NCBI GenBank assembly: GCA_035293945.1
Contig: DATGLV010000011.1
Span: 496,001-560,000, forward strand
Direction of reading: 5' to 3'
DNA length: 64,000 nt
Source: VAZQ01 sp035293945
GTDB lineage: Bacteria; Pseudomonadota; Alphaproteobacteria; Rhizobiales; Xanthobacteraceae
Below, piece after piece: positions 50,001 through 57,569 of the stretch; the first letter of the stretch is position 1; each line of letters opens with the position of its first letter. Position numbers and translations under genes: made by a program. The notes under the pieces are model-generated. The model saw only the letters and a program-made list of their open reading frames with translations, had not been told where the DNA came from and did no database searches.

Positions 50001-51715
50001 TCGAAATTGTCCGCGCTTTGCATCGCGACGCCGCGATTGACCTTCACGGTATCGAACAGCCCGCTGGCGTCGGCTTTGACTTTCGTCCCGGGCGGCGCCT
50101 TGACATCGACCGTGATGGAAGCATTGCCGGTGACAGTCGCGGGATTGCTACCGATGCCGGCTTGACCAGCCGCGGCAAGCAGGGAGCCGGCGCTTTCGGC
50201 GTTCGGCAGCAACGCTCGCCCATAGGCCAGGCGCGTCGCTTCCGATTTATCGCCGTATCGGATGAACCGGTGCAGCGCCGCATTCATGTTCTCCATACCG
50301 CTCGCGGACCGGAATTCCGAGCCAGCCGAAGAATTGATCTCGCTCATCAGGAAATCGAGCTGCGTCGCAAGATCGGTCTCACTCTTGCCGCGCGCCGCCG
50401 CGAACTCCTGCAGCCGCCGGCGCCGATCAAGCCGCCATTGAATGAGCCCGATGCCGCCCTCGAGCAGGTTCGGCTGCTCGGGATTGAAGTTCGATTCCCA
50501 TTGGATATTGCCGGCGAGGATCGCGGCATGCTCGGCATCAAGGCCGCGCGCGCGAAGCCCCGCGATGACCTGTTTGGCGCGGTCGGCAGCCGAACCTGTC
50601 GGCGCCAATGGATTAGGGGGAGGCTCCCCGCCACCGGCCTGCAGACGTATCTCGCTGTCCGGAACGGTCCCGCCGGTGAGCTCGGTCCAGAGCTGCCCCG
50701 GCGTCATTTTGAGATAGCGCCAGACCTTCGCTATCCCCTGCATTGCGGCCTCGACATCGCGGAAGCCATGCTCGATCGACGGCAGGTCATCCTTGATGTC
50801 CCGGAGAAACCCGCCGATGCCACGGACTGCCGCGACGATATCGTGGCCGATCTTGACCTTGTTCTCGGAAAAGAACTCCTGCGCCTGCTGCACCAGGGCC
50901 GTCATATCGGGAAGCAGCTCGTTTCCGACTGCGTTGCGCAAGCCTTCGACCGCATCCGTAAACCGCGCCCAGCCTGCCGCAAACTTCTCGCCGGCGCCCG
51001 TATCCTGCGCACCGCGCAGCTTGAGCGTCAGGTCGATCGCCTCCTGCAGTCCTGCATTGCCCTTGCGCAGAAGATCAACAAACGCATCAGTGCCGAAGAC
51101 CTCATTCGAGAACGCCCGCGCAGTCGGCTCGCCATGAACGCGGCGCACATCCTCGATCAGCTTGAGGAACGTGCGCAGCGCCTGCTCGTTGCCGGCGACG
51201 GTTTCCGGGGTGGCGGCGAGCTCCTGCGCGAAATCACTCCGCTGCGCCAACAGATGCGCATAGAGATCGCCTCGACGCCGGCGGATGAGGAACATCGCCT
51301 GAGCAAAGCTCTGCTCGCCCTGGCGCACCGCCTCCGGATCGACGTTGAACTGCCCGGCCGCTCCCTCGAGGCCACGGATGGTATCCGTCGTCAGCTGTAC
51401 CTTGCGCCCGAAGGCCGCGACACTCGCGCCCTGGTCGGCGAACTTGCGCAAGTTTTCGACCAAGGCGGCGACCGCACCGACCGCCGTCAGGCTCGAGATG
51501 CCGATGACGCCGAGCGCCGGAGCAACACCTTCGCGCGCGACCTCCGCGACGCGATCGAGCTGCTCGTGGACCTTGCGAAAGCCTTCGTGCAGCTCCTTTG
51601 TTTCTTCGCGGCCGCGCTTGCTCAGAGCCTTGAGCGCGTTCTCGACCTTGCGCAGCGGCCCGCTTGCATCATCGCGAGCCTTCGCGACCATGCGGAGAGT
51701 TTCTTCCTGCGACAT
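49997..51715 (-). CDS. tail tape measure protein with tail lysozyme domain
   Basis: The ~572-residue protein has a helical, coiled N-terminal part, one hydrophobic span (VIGISSLTAVGAVAALV, residues ~70-87), a long helical middle, and a C-terminal lysozyme-like domain (~385-540: AAILAGNIQWESNFNPEQPN then LLEGGIGLIQWRLDRR) of the phage tail lysozyme type. The lysozyme would open the cell wall during DNA injection. It is rather short for a tape measure, suggesting a short contractile tail. TGATG couples it to the frameshift product's stop. Confidence 0.8.
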   Translation of the reverse strand: MSQEETLRMVAKARDDASGPLRKVENALKALSKRGREETKELHEGFRKVHEQLDRVAEVAREGVAPALGVIGISSLTAVGAVAALVENLRKFADQGASVAAFGRKVQLTTDTIRGLEGAAGQFNVDPEAVRQGEQSFAQAMFLIRRRRGDLYAHLLAQRSDFAQELAATPETVAGNEQALRTFLKLIEDVRRVHGEPTARAFSNEVFGTDAFVDLLRKGNAGLQEAIDLTLKLRGAQDTGAGEKFAAGWARFTDAVEGLRNAVGNELLPDMTALVQQAQEFFSENKVKIGHDIVAAVRGIGGFLRDIKDDLPSIEHGFRDVEAAMQGIAKVWRYLKMTPGQLWTELTGGTVPDSEIRLQAGGGEPPPNPLAPTGSAADRAKQVIAGLRARGLDAEHAAILAGNIQWESNFNPEQPNLLEGGIGLIQWRLDRRRRLQEFAAARGKSETDLATQLDFLMSEINSSAGSEFRSASGMENMNAALHRFIRYGDKSEATRLAYGRALLPNAESAGSLLAAAGQAGIGSNPATVTGNASITVDVKAPPGTKVKADASGLFDTVKVNRGVAMQSADNFE

Positions 51716-51909
51716 CACTCTCTCGCGTCTTTGATCCGCTTGATCAGCAGCGCTGTCTGCCGCACGGTCCGCTCGACCCGGGACAGCGGCTTGTCGAGGA
51801 AGGCGTCAGGATCGCAGCCGTAGAACTTCGCAAGCTCGTAGCAGCGAAGCGTCAGGTCTTCCCGCCCGGCACAAAAAAGGGGGCGATGGCCCAGGCGCAA
51901 TTCGTCCAA
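51715..51909 (-). CDS. tail assembly chaperone, -1 frame extension (gp41'/GpE-like)
   Basis: This frame encodes a 64-residue region (YELAKFYGCDPDAFLDKPLS) overlapping the 3' end of the tail chaperone gene in the -1 frame. Its own ATG (51909) has no clear ribosome site, whereas a run of five C and six T lies just before the upstream gene's stop. I take it mainly as the frameshift extension of the chaperone. Such pairs are conserved in dsDNA phage tails and control assembly of the tube around the tape measure. Confidence 0.65.
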   Translation of the reverse strand: MDELRLGHRPLFCAGREDLTLRCYELAKFYGCDPDAFLDKPLSRVERTVRQTALLIKRIKDARE

Positions 51910-52187
51910 TCGGACGCGCGCATCTCCTGGATGTACGGGAGCGGGACGCCGGCGAGGCGCGCGAGCATGCGGTTCATCTTCGGGCCATCGAAGGTCGGCA
52001 GCGCGTCACCGATGGCATTGACATCGAGCACAACCGGAGACCCGCCGCATTCCTCGATATCGCGCGCCGTAGGCTCGCGAAAGGCGAGCGCCTTGGTTTC
52101 TTCGATGCCCTTCTTGCCGGCGACCTTGAGCGGCCGCGATAACGCGACGCGAACGGAGCCTTCCGGGACTTCAGAATGCTCGCTCAC
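51852..52187 (-). CDS. tail assembly chaperone, Mu gp41-like
   Basis: The 111-residue protein (VRVALSRPLKVAGKKGIEET, ALAFREPTARDIEECGG, AIGDALPTFDGPKMNRMLAR then LAGVPLPYIQEM) has the 'EPTAxDI...LxGxxxxxI' pattern of the Mu-type gp41 tail assembly proteins. GTG 52187 overlaps the tail tube gene's stop by 4 bases. Near its end the codons CCC TTT TTT GTG offer a -1 slip into the next frame. Confidence 0.75.
   Translation of the reverse strand: MSEHSEVPEGSVRVALSRPLKVAGKKGIEETKALAFREPTARDIEECGGSPVVLDVNAIGDALPTFDGPKMNRMLARLAGVPLPYIQEMRASDWTNCAWAIAPFFVPGGKT
51872..51883 (-). promoter_or_regulatory. probable -1 ribosomal frameshift site
   Basis: On the minus strand the run CCCCCTTTTTTG is read CCC TTT TTT GTG in the chaperone frame. 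The second TTT can slip back one base onto TTT, giving CCC CTT TTT TGT and entering the 64-codon frame. The zero frame stops six codons later. Confidence 0.55.
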
Positions 52188-52555
52188 GACGTCGCCACCA
52201 GCTCATCGCAAAGCAGGCCCTGGAATTCGACCGTCACCTTGCCCTCGACCGTGTCCGCCTCGAATGGCGGGACAGACCAGGCGCCGGAGAGCACATAGGT
52301 CGTGCCGTTCGCCAGCGCGGCCGTGATGACGCTATCGGTCATCGCTTCCAGGGTCAGCAGCGACAGCCCGGGCACCATCTGCAGGTCACCCTTGATCGAT
52401 GGCACCACCGGCATTTCGGTATAGCCGTCGACCTGCGCCTGACCCGCGATGCCCTCACGCTTCACCCGGTTCGGGGTCACCGTGAAGTTGCCACGCGGCG
52501 CATACTGCACGCCGTCGATCGTAAAATAGAGGATGCCGCCAATTCTGTTAGCCAT
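52184..52555 (-). CDS. tail tube protein, Mu gpM-like
   Basis: The 123-residue protein starts RIGGILYFTIDGVQYAPRGN and contains VDGYTEMPVVPSIKGDLQMV and FEADTVEGKVTVEFQG, the usual pattern of Mu-type tail tube proteins (PF10618). It polymerises to the inner tube of the contractile tail. It follows the sheath gene, with an 83-base gap holding a REP-like palindrome. Confidence 0.85.
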   Translation of the reverse strand: MANRIGGILYFTIDGVQYAPRGNFTVTPNRVKREGIAGQAQVDGYTEMPVVPSIKGDLQMVPGLSLLTLEAMTDSVITAALANGTTYVLSGAWSVPPFEADTVEGKVTVEFQGLLCDELVATS

Positions 52556-52594
52556 GGGCGCTTCCTTGGATGGGAAAGAACGAAGCTTGGAACG

Positions 52595-52626
52595 ATCCCG
52601 GCTCTCCGCTTCGCTGCGGCCGGGAT
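52595..52626. repeat. REP-like palindrome between sheath and tube genes
   Basis: ATCCCGG and CCGGGAT arms with an internal CCGC/GCGG stem fill part of the gap between the sheath stop and the tube start. Confidence 0.6.
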
Positions 52627-52638
52627 GACGCTAGCGCG

Positions 52639-54159
52639 TCAATTCAGGACCGTCGGGTACATCAGTCGGAACTGCGCCAGCAGCGTGAACTGGCGCAACT
52701 GACCCATCAGCTGCGGCGGCCACAGCACTTGCAGGCGGCTCGAATTCGACGGGTCGATCTGCACCACCAGGTTGGCGATGAATTCCGTCACATTCGACAT
52801 CAGCCCGTTGTACTCGGCATTGCGCGCCTCGGCGACGAGCTCGGCCTTGGCGATCGTCGGCGTGATGATCGCCTGCCCGGGCCCGAAGCGCGTGCCATCC
52901 GGCGCGAGCTTGTGGCGCGGATACTTGGACGAGATCGCCGCCGACATGGTGGTCAGCAGCGCGGCGAGGTTCGACAGGACCGTGAGGAGCGAGAAAGCGG
53001 TGTCGCTCTGCCCTTGCGCGTTCTTCTGGTACTGCGTGCTCTCCCGCACAATCGCCGGCACGCCGCTCGGATTGACCGCCTGGACGGCGAGGCCAGAGCC
53101 CGCGAGCGTATTGATTTGGGTTTGCGAGAAGCGGCCTGACAGCGGCGCCGGCAGGATCCCGGTGAGCGGCAGCGTCTGCAGCGGCCGCGCCGGATCGTCG
53201 AGCAGCGCCTGAGCGCCTTGCGCACAATAGGCCGCCGTCGCCTCCCACATGCTGGTCGGCGTCAACGGTTCCCATACCATGGTGGAGATGACCGGCGCGT
53301 TCTGGGCCAGGCCGAAGGTGAGCGCGTCCGCGTAGTCGTTGCGGTAGCCCTGGTAAATCCAGCCGTATTGCTGGCGCTGATAGCCCCAGCGGCCCGTGGT
53401 TCCGAAGCCGTATTCGGTCGCCCAGGCGGCCATGCTGGCGGTGTCCGTATAAGGCAGACCGACATGCAGGAATTGCTGCGCCTGGATGGCAGAGATCGCG
53501 CCCGTGAAGCTCGGCACGCCGGCGCCGCCCGCCATCGCCGTATAGGTGACCGCCATGCCGGCCGGCAAAGCCTGGCCGCCGGCAACACCGAGATAGCTGT
53601 CGGACAGCTGGATATCGTTGCCGGTCGCACCAAGCCAGCGACAGGTGAGATCGACCTGATAGTTGTGCACGCCGTCGACCGTCGCGGTGACGGGCAGCGT
53701 CGTCAGTGCGTTGATCGCGGCCACGACGTTGGTGGCGATGGTCGAGGCCGTATCGGTCGCACCGACCGCGACGGAAACGAGCTGGCCGGCGATATAGAGC
53801 GAGTATGTCCCGGCCGCGGTCGGGTTGGCGGTGATCTGCAGCGAACCGGTCGCCGCGACGCCGCCGCCCGGATCCGCAACCGGAAGCGCCCAGAGCTGCT
53901 GTCCCGGATTGATGTTGAAGAACGCGTTGCACATGCGCTCGAGCATAGAGCCGATGCCGAACTGCTGCTGCGCAATGGCAAGGGAGCCGATGGGGATCGG
54001 GACATTGTTGGCGGCGATCCCGGCCGCGAGCTTCTGCCCAACGAGCAAGGCCGGCTGGCTCTGCACCGAGCCGCCGGCGAGCGAGCCGTCGACCGTCGCC
54101 CAGAACAGTGGCAACAGCCAGTTTTCCGGGACCCCTGTATTGATGCCGCCCATGAGCAA
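52639..54159 (-). CDS. tail sheath protein, Mu gpL-like
   Basis: The 506-residue protein begins GGINTGVPENWLLPLFWATV and has PALLVGQKLAAG, LERMCNAFFNINPGQQLWAL, GTYSLYIAGQLVSVAVGATD then TASTIATNVV, and a C-terminal INTLAGSGLAVQAVNPSG region. This matches the Mu-type phage tail sheath family, the contractile outer tube. The order sheath-tube-chaperones-tape measure is that of Mu. It starts 25 bases past a 16-bp palindrome. Confidence 0.88.
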   Translation of the reverse strand: MLMGGINTGVPENWLLPLFWATVDGSLAGGSVQSQPALLVGQKLAAGIAANNVPIPIGSLAIAQQQFGIGSMLERMCNAFFNINPGQQLWALPVADPGGGVAATGSLQITANPTAAGTYSLYIAGQLVSVAVGATDTASTIATNVVAAINALTTLPVTATVDGVHNYQVDLTCRWLGATGNDIQLSDSYLGVAGGQALPAGMAVTYTAMAGGAGVPSFTGAISAIQAQQFLHVGLPYTDTASMAAWATEYGFGTTGRWGYQRQQYGWIYQGYRNDYADALTFGLAQNAPVISTMVWEPLTPTSMWEATAAYCAQGAQALLDDPARPLQTLPLTGILPAPLSGRFSQTQINTLAGSGLAVQAVNPSGVPAIVRESTQYQKNAQGQSDTAFSLLTVLSNLAALLTTMSAAISSKYPRHKLAPDGTRFGPGQAIITPTIAKAELVAEARNAEYNGLMSNVTEFIANLVVQIDPSNSSRLQVLWPPQLMGQLRQFTLLAQFRLMYPTVLN

Positions 54160-54183
54160 GCCTCGCGATGTTGGAAGGGAGGA

Positions 54184-54199
54184 TGCGCCAATTGGCGCA
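54184..54199. repeat. 16-bp palindrome TGCGCCAATTGGCGCA, copy 3
   Basis: It begins 7 bases after the DUF2635 gene's stop on the minus strand, just before the sheath gene. Confidence 0.85.
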
Positions 54200-54206
54200 G
54201 GCTGAT

Positions 54207-54473
54207 TTATGCCGCCGGCGTGCGCGACTGCGCGGAGTCGCCGATCGCCTTCTCAGGCGCCGCGGGCTGCGCAGCGGCAGGCGCGGTGGCCGCAGGCGGC
54301 GGCGAAGCCGGAGGCACGTAAGCCTTCGCCTCCTCCTCCGTAACCGCATTGTCGGTCAGGCAGCGGCATGTGAAGCCGTCATAGGTCCAGAACGATCCGC
54401 CGACCTTGAGCCGGCCGTCGATCGGATGGACGAGGTTGAGGGATGCGGCCTTGGTCGGATAGACCTTGATCAT
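54207..54473 (-). CDS. DUF2635 protein, Mu gp38-like
   Basis: The 88-residue protein has the DUF2635 block (IKVYPTKAASLNLVHPIDGR then LKVGGSFWTYDGFTCRCL) and a Pro/Ala tail. It lies between the gp37-like gene, which it overlaps by 4 bases, and the sheath gene, exactly as in Mu. The function is not known beyond tail assembly. Confidence 0.8.
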   Translation of the reverse strand: MIKVYPTKAASLNLVHPIDGRLKVGGSFWTYDGFTCRCLTDNAVTEEEAKAYVPPASPPPAATAPAAAQPAAPEKAIGDSAQSRTPAA

Positions 54474-55024
54474 GTCGGGATCTCCGTGACGATCGTGATC
54501 GGATCGGCGGTTGGCGTCAGCTGATAGGTCGTATCGACCTCTTCGAGCGGATTGAGCGCGACCGGCGGCCAGTTGCTGCGGTACGTCACCGTGAGCTCGA
54601 TGCGCGCCTCGCAGAGCACGAGATCGGCTTCGCGCGGAAAGTGGTAAGTGACCGCGAAGCTCTCCAGCGCCTCGAGCAGGTTGAGCCAGGTCGAATCCGT
54701 GAACAGTGTCTGCTTGATCTCCTCGACCTTGCGGGAAATCCCCGCGTCGAGGACGAGGTCGCTGGTCGCGCTGTCGACGACGGTGATCAAGAGATGCAGG
54801 CGATTGAGGAACTTCGGCGCGCCCGCATTGGCATCGCCATCAGGCTCCCCATTCTCGCCCGCGTGCGCCACGCAGATGACCGGGAGCTGATCATCCTTGG
54901 TCGGCAGCGTCCGCGTCTTGAGAACGCTCTTTATCCCTGGAATGTCCGCAAGCCGCGCGTGCGTCGCGTCGCGGATCGCCAGCGGGCCGCCATCCGGAAA
55001 GTAGAGGCCGGGTGCAAGCGACAC
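54470..55024 (-). CDS. Mu gp37-like tail terminator/neck protein
   Basis: The 184-residue protein (ARLADIPGIKSVLKTRTLPT, QLPVICVAHAGENG, FLNRLHLLITVVDSATSDL) fits the gp37 family in length, order and strand pattern. The family is thought to cap the tail tube or join it to the head. It starts with GTG 55024, 3 bases after the previous gene's stop. Confidence 0.7.
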   Translation of the reverse strand: MSLAPGLYFPDGGPLAIRDATHARLADIPGIKSVLKTRTLPTKDDQLPVICVAHAGENGEPDGDANAGAPKFLNRLHLLITVVDSATSDLVLDAGISRKVEEIKQTLFTDSTWLNLLEALESFAVTYHFPREADLVLCEARIELTVTYRSNWPPVALNPLEEVDTTYQLTPTADPITIVTEIPT

Positions 55025-55027
55025 TGT

Positions 55028-55429
55028 TCAGCTCTGCGGCTGCGCCGGCACGGGATCGGAGGAGGCCTGCGGCAGCGATCCGCGCACCATGCGCAGCTCC
55101 ATATCAGCGCCGCCCTGCCCGTCCGGTTTCACGTCCATCACTTCCCAGGAGATGTTCGCAGGATCGCTCGCGACCGCGATGAAGTCGCCCTGCACCGGAT
55201 AGGCTTGACCGACCGCGTCCCAATCTGCGAGGCGAATGCCAAGCGTCGGCTGATTGGTGGAATGAAAGCCTGTCCCAGTCTCGATCACGACGGGCTTGGA
55301 AGCCCACACACCGCGCACGCCGCTATAGAATGGCGCGCCGGGATTGGATTTCGCGGGCGCTACCGTGACCGCGACCGCGAACGCATCCATGCAGGGGCCA
55401 AGCACCAGGTCGGTGAAGTCGACGGACAT
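55028..55429 (-). CDS. head-tail joining region protein, family not certain
   Basis: The 133-residue product (VDFTDLVLGPCMDAFAVAVT, NPGAPFYSGVRGVWASKPVV then IETGTGFHSTNQPTLGIRLA) has a beta-rich layout like the small head-tail joining proteins of lambda-type phages. Its place between the DUF2190 protein and gp37 supports this. ATG 55429 is chosen; the longer frame passes through a REP-like repeat. The identity is from pattern and position only. Confidence 0.55.
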   Translation of the reverse strand: MSVDFTDLVLGPCMDAFAVAVTVAPAKSNPGAPFYSGVRGVWASKPVVIETGTGFHSTNQPTLGIRLADWDAVGQAYPVQGDFIAVASDPANISWEVMDVKPDGQGGADMELRMVRGSLPQASSDPVPAQPQS

Positions 55430-55442
55430 TCGCTGAACCTTT

Positions 55443-55525
55443 TCCCGGACGCGCGAAGCGCGAGCGGGACCGTTACAAGCCATAAGGGGCCAACGCTTGA
55501 AACGGTCCCAGGTCAAGCCCGGGAC
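55443..55525. repeat. pair of REP-like palindromes
   Basis: A unit with CCCGGACGCGCG/CGCGAGCGGGA arms (55443-55470) and GTCCCAGGTCAAGCCCGGGAC (55505-55525) fill the gap between two head-region genes. Confidence 0.6.
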
Positions 55526-55528
55526 ACA

Positions 55529-55858
55529 TCAAAATGACCCGTTGAGCCGCACATTGCCGACGCTGCTGGGATTGGCCGCCGCCTCGATCGCAACGCCGAT
55601 CTTGGTATTGCCGGCGGACGTCGAGGTCGCGAGCAGCGCGGTGTTATCCCAGTAGATCAGCTGACCGAGCGTCCACACATCAGACGAGTTCTTGGCGAGC
55701 TGATAGACGCCCTTGATCCAGAGGAGGACCGGCTGTCCTATTGCCGCGGCGTTAAGGCAGATACCAAACAAGGAACCGACCAGGATCGGCTGGCCGCTGG
55801 CGACGGCAGCAGGCGCCGTGATGGTGACCTGGTCGCCGTCGCCGAGGTAGTTCTGCAT
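55529..55858 (-). CDS. DUF2190 protein (head decoration-like)
   Basis: The 109-residue protein has the DUF2190 pattern: GDGDQVTITAPAAVASGQPI then LVGSLFGI, PVLLWIKGVYQLAK, LGQLIYWDNTALLATST and KIGVAIEAA. Members are related to capsid-stabilising or decoration proteins and lie near capsid genes, as here. It starts 39 bases after the 97-aa gene stop. Confidence 0.8.
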   Translation of the reverse strand: MQNYLGDGDQVTITAPAAVASGQPILVGSLFGICLNAAAIGQPVLLWIKGVYQLAKNSSDVWTLGQLIYWDNTALLATSTSAGNTKIGVAIEAAANPSSVGNVRLNGSF

Positions 55859-55897
55859 GGCCTCACCCCGACCCTCTCCGGAAGGAGAAGGAGCTCG

Positions 55898-56191
55898 TTA
55901 CGCAGCGGCGCGGGCGGGACCGTCGGTCGCGAGCGGGACCGCTGCCGCATGCGGATCAACCAGGTGCCCGGAGACGCGCAGGCGCGCCACCTCGTCGGCC
56001 GGGAGCTCAACTTCCTGGCCGGGGCCATAGGAGAGGAGCTCGGCAACCTCGATCGGCTTGCCGTCTGCGGGTGCATAGCCGACGACGCGCTTCTTGGCTC
56101 CCGGGACGAGAATGCTGCGGCCGCGGGCGACGGTCGCGCGCACAAGGCGGGCGCCTTGCTGCTGATTGGCGGGACGCTGTTCGTTGCTCAT
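55898..56191 (-). CDS. hypothetical phage protein downstream of capsid
   Basis: The 97-residue product (RLVRATVARGRSILVPGAKK, AELLSYGPGQEVELPADEVA then RLRVSGHLVDP) has a small beta-rich core. The 'GxEVELPADEVxRLxxxGxLVDP' pattern is frequent in small phage proteins that follow capsid genes. Exact role is unknown. A hairpin separates it from the capsid gene. Confidence 0.6.
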   Translation of the reverse strand: MSNEQRPANQQQGARLVRATVARGRSILVPGAKKRVVGYAPADGKPIEVAELLSYGPGQEVELPADEVARLRVSGHLVDPHAAAVPLATDGPARAAA

Positions 56192-56258
56192 GATGATACC
56201 TCAACTTGTTTGCGGAGATACGTCTCAGGCGAGATCGCGCGGCTACTCAACGGGAGAT

Positions 56259-56296
56259 TTTGCGAGCGGCAGGCTTTGCCTGACAACGCTCGCAAA
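56259..56296. terminator. hairpin downstream of capsid gene
   Basis: TTTGCGAGCG and CGCTCGCAAA form a 10-bp stem; the inside has a smaller GCAGGC/GCCTG stem. It lies 53 bases past the capsid stop and could trim or partly stop the transcript, raising capsid levels relative to later genes. Confidence 0.5.
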
Positions 56297-56348
56297 GCAT
56301 TCAACGTGCGCCGCACATGGTGCTCGCCAGGTTGTCGATAGGCGCCAG

Positions 56349-57464
56349 CTAGGTGTAGACCGGCGAGCAGACCGTCGCGGCGAGCGCGGCGTTGACGCGA
56401 CCCGGGATCGTGATCGGCGCCGACTGCATCATGATGAATCGCTGCGCGGGATCCTCGATGGTCCAGGTCTTCGGCGCGTATGGGAGCGCCTGATAGTTGA
56501 AGTTCGGGTCCATGATGGATGCGAAAGCGCGCGTCCCCATCATGTCCGGACCGGAGAGGAGCACCGTGCCATCGGTCAACATCGGGTATTCCTGATCGGT
56601 GTTTCCACCCTCAGTTCCCATGTCGACGTACCATTCATTGTAGATCCAGAGGTCGTACTGACCCCAGCGCCCCTTATACACCGCGCCGCGCTCGATCTTC
56701 GCGCCGGGATCGATGGCATTGCCGAACTCCGAGAGCTTCGGATAGTAGATCGCTCCCTTCAGCACCGGATCGGCAATGAAGCCCTCCCAGGACGAGGTCG
56801 TGAAGATGATGTCGGTCACCTTTGCGCCGCTCTCTTTCAGAATCTGGCGCTGCCAAGCCTCGATGTTGGTGGTCGGCGATGCGTTCCCGGCGATGACATT
56901 CGCATTCGTCCATTGCGCAGTGCCGGTGAGCGCGACAGTGAGCGAGGGGGCGCGGCCGAAGTCGACCAAAGAAGTCGGGAAGCCCTCACCTTTGATCAGC
57001 ACGGTTCCGGTCGAGAGCACCTGCGCGGCCATCCACTCAAGGCGCCGATCGATCAGATCGATCTGATCGGTCATCTCGGCCTCGAGGTTCGCCATTTCGC
57101 GCTCAGCGCCGGTCAGCTCCCCGCCGATGCGCTCGCCGATCATGCGCCGGACAGGCTTGCGCAGATCCGGCGCACGCTTGTCCTTGATGTAGGCGGGCTT
57201 GAAAATGTTGGTCTGCATGCGACGCTGCTCGACCAGCTTGCCTTCGACCAGCGGCGACACGAACGGCGCGATGCGGCGCTTGCCGACATCGACGTCGATC
57301 GCGACGAATTCCGTCTCGCTGTTGATGATGTTGGGAAAGAACCTGTCGAGCAGGAACTTGGTCGGACGCTTCAGGTTCGGCACGACCGCCACGAGACGCG
57401 CCGTGTCGTAGACAAGGTTGGTGCCGGCGGCGCCGGGGCCAGGAGTAGGAGCAGGACCAGACAT
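56349..57464 (-). CDS. major capsid protein, lambda gpE-like
   Basis: The 371-residue protein has the gpE family signs: LDRFFPNIINSETEFVAIDV and GKRRIAPFVSPLVEGKLVEQ, KPAYIKDKRAPD, the QILKESGAKVTDIIFTTSSW region, and a C-terminal half with MLTDGTVLLSGPDMMGTRAF. It forms the HK97-fold shell. Upstream are the decoration protein, a scaffold-like protein and a protease, as in lambda. The start ATG 57464 fits the family's short N-terminal tail. Confidence 0.88.
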   Translation of the reverse strand: MSGPAPTPGPGAAGTNLVYDTARLVAVVPNLKRPTKFLLDRFFPNIINSETEFVAIDVDVGKRRIAPFVSPLVEGKLVEQRRMQTNIFKPAYIKDKRAPDLRKPVRRMIGERIGGELTGAEREMANLEAEMTDQIDLIDRRLEWMAAQVLSTGTVLIKGEGFPTSLVDFGRAPSLTVALTGTAQWTNANVIAGNASPTTNIEAWQRQILKESGAKVTDIIFTTSSWEGFIADPVLKGAIYYPKLSEFGNAIDPGAKIERGAVYKGRWGQYDLWIYNEWYVDMGTEGGNTDQEYPMLTDGTVLLSGPDMMGTRAFASIMDPNFNYQALPYAPKTWTIEDPAQRFIMMQSAPITIPGRVNAALAATVCSPVYT

Positions 57465-57569
57465 GGATAGTCTCCGGAGGTTGACGGCGCCGAGGCGGCC
57501 GCGAGTTTTCGTGTGAGTGGATCGAGCCGCCGCGCAAAACGATCGCGCGGCGCTCGCATGAGGACTGGA

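Noticed and set aside
52631..54349. 572-codon Arg-rich minus-strand frame over the sheath gene
   Set aside because: It is in another frame of the same strand as the sheath gene, is extremely Arg-rich and has no motif, whereas the sheath frame matches a known family throughout.
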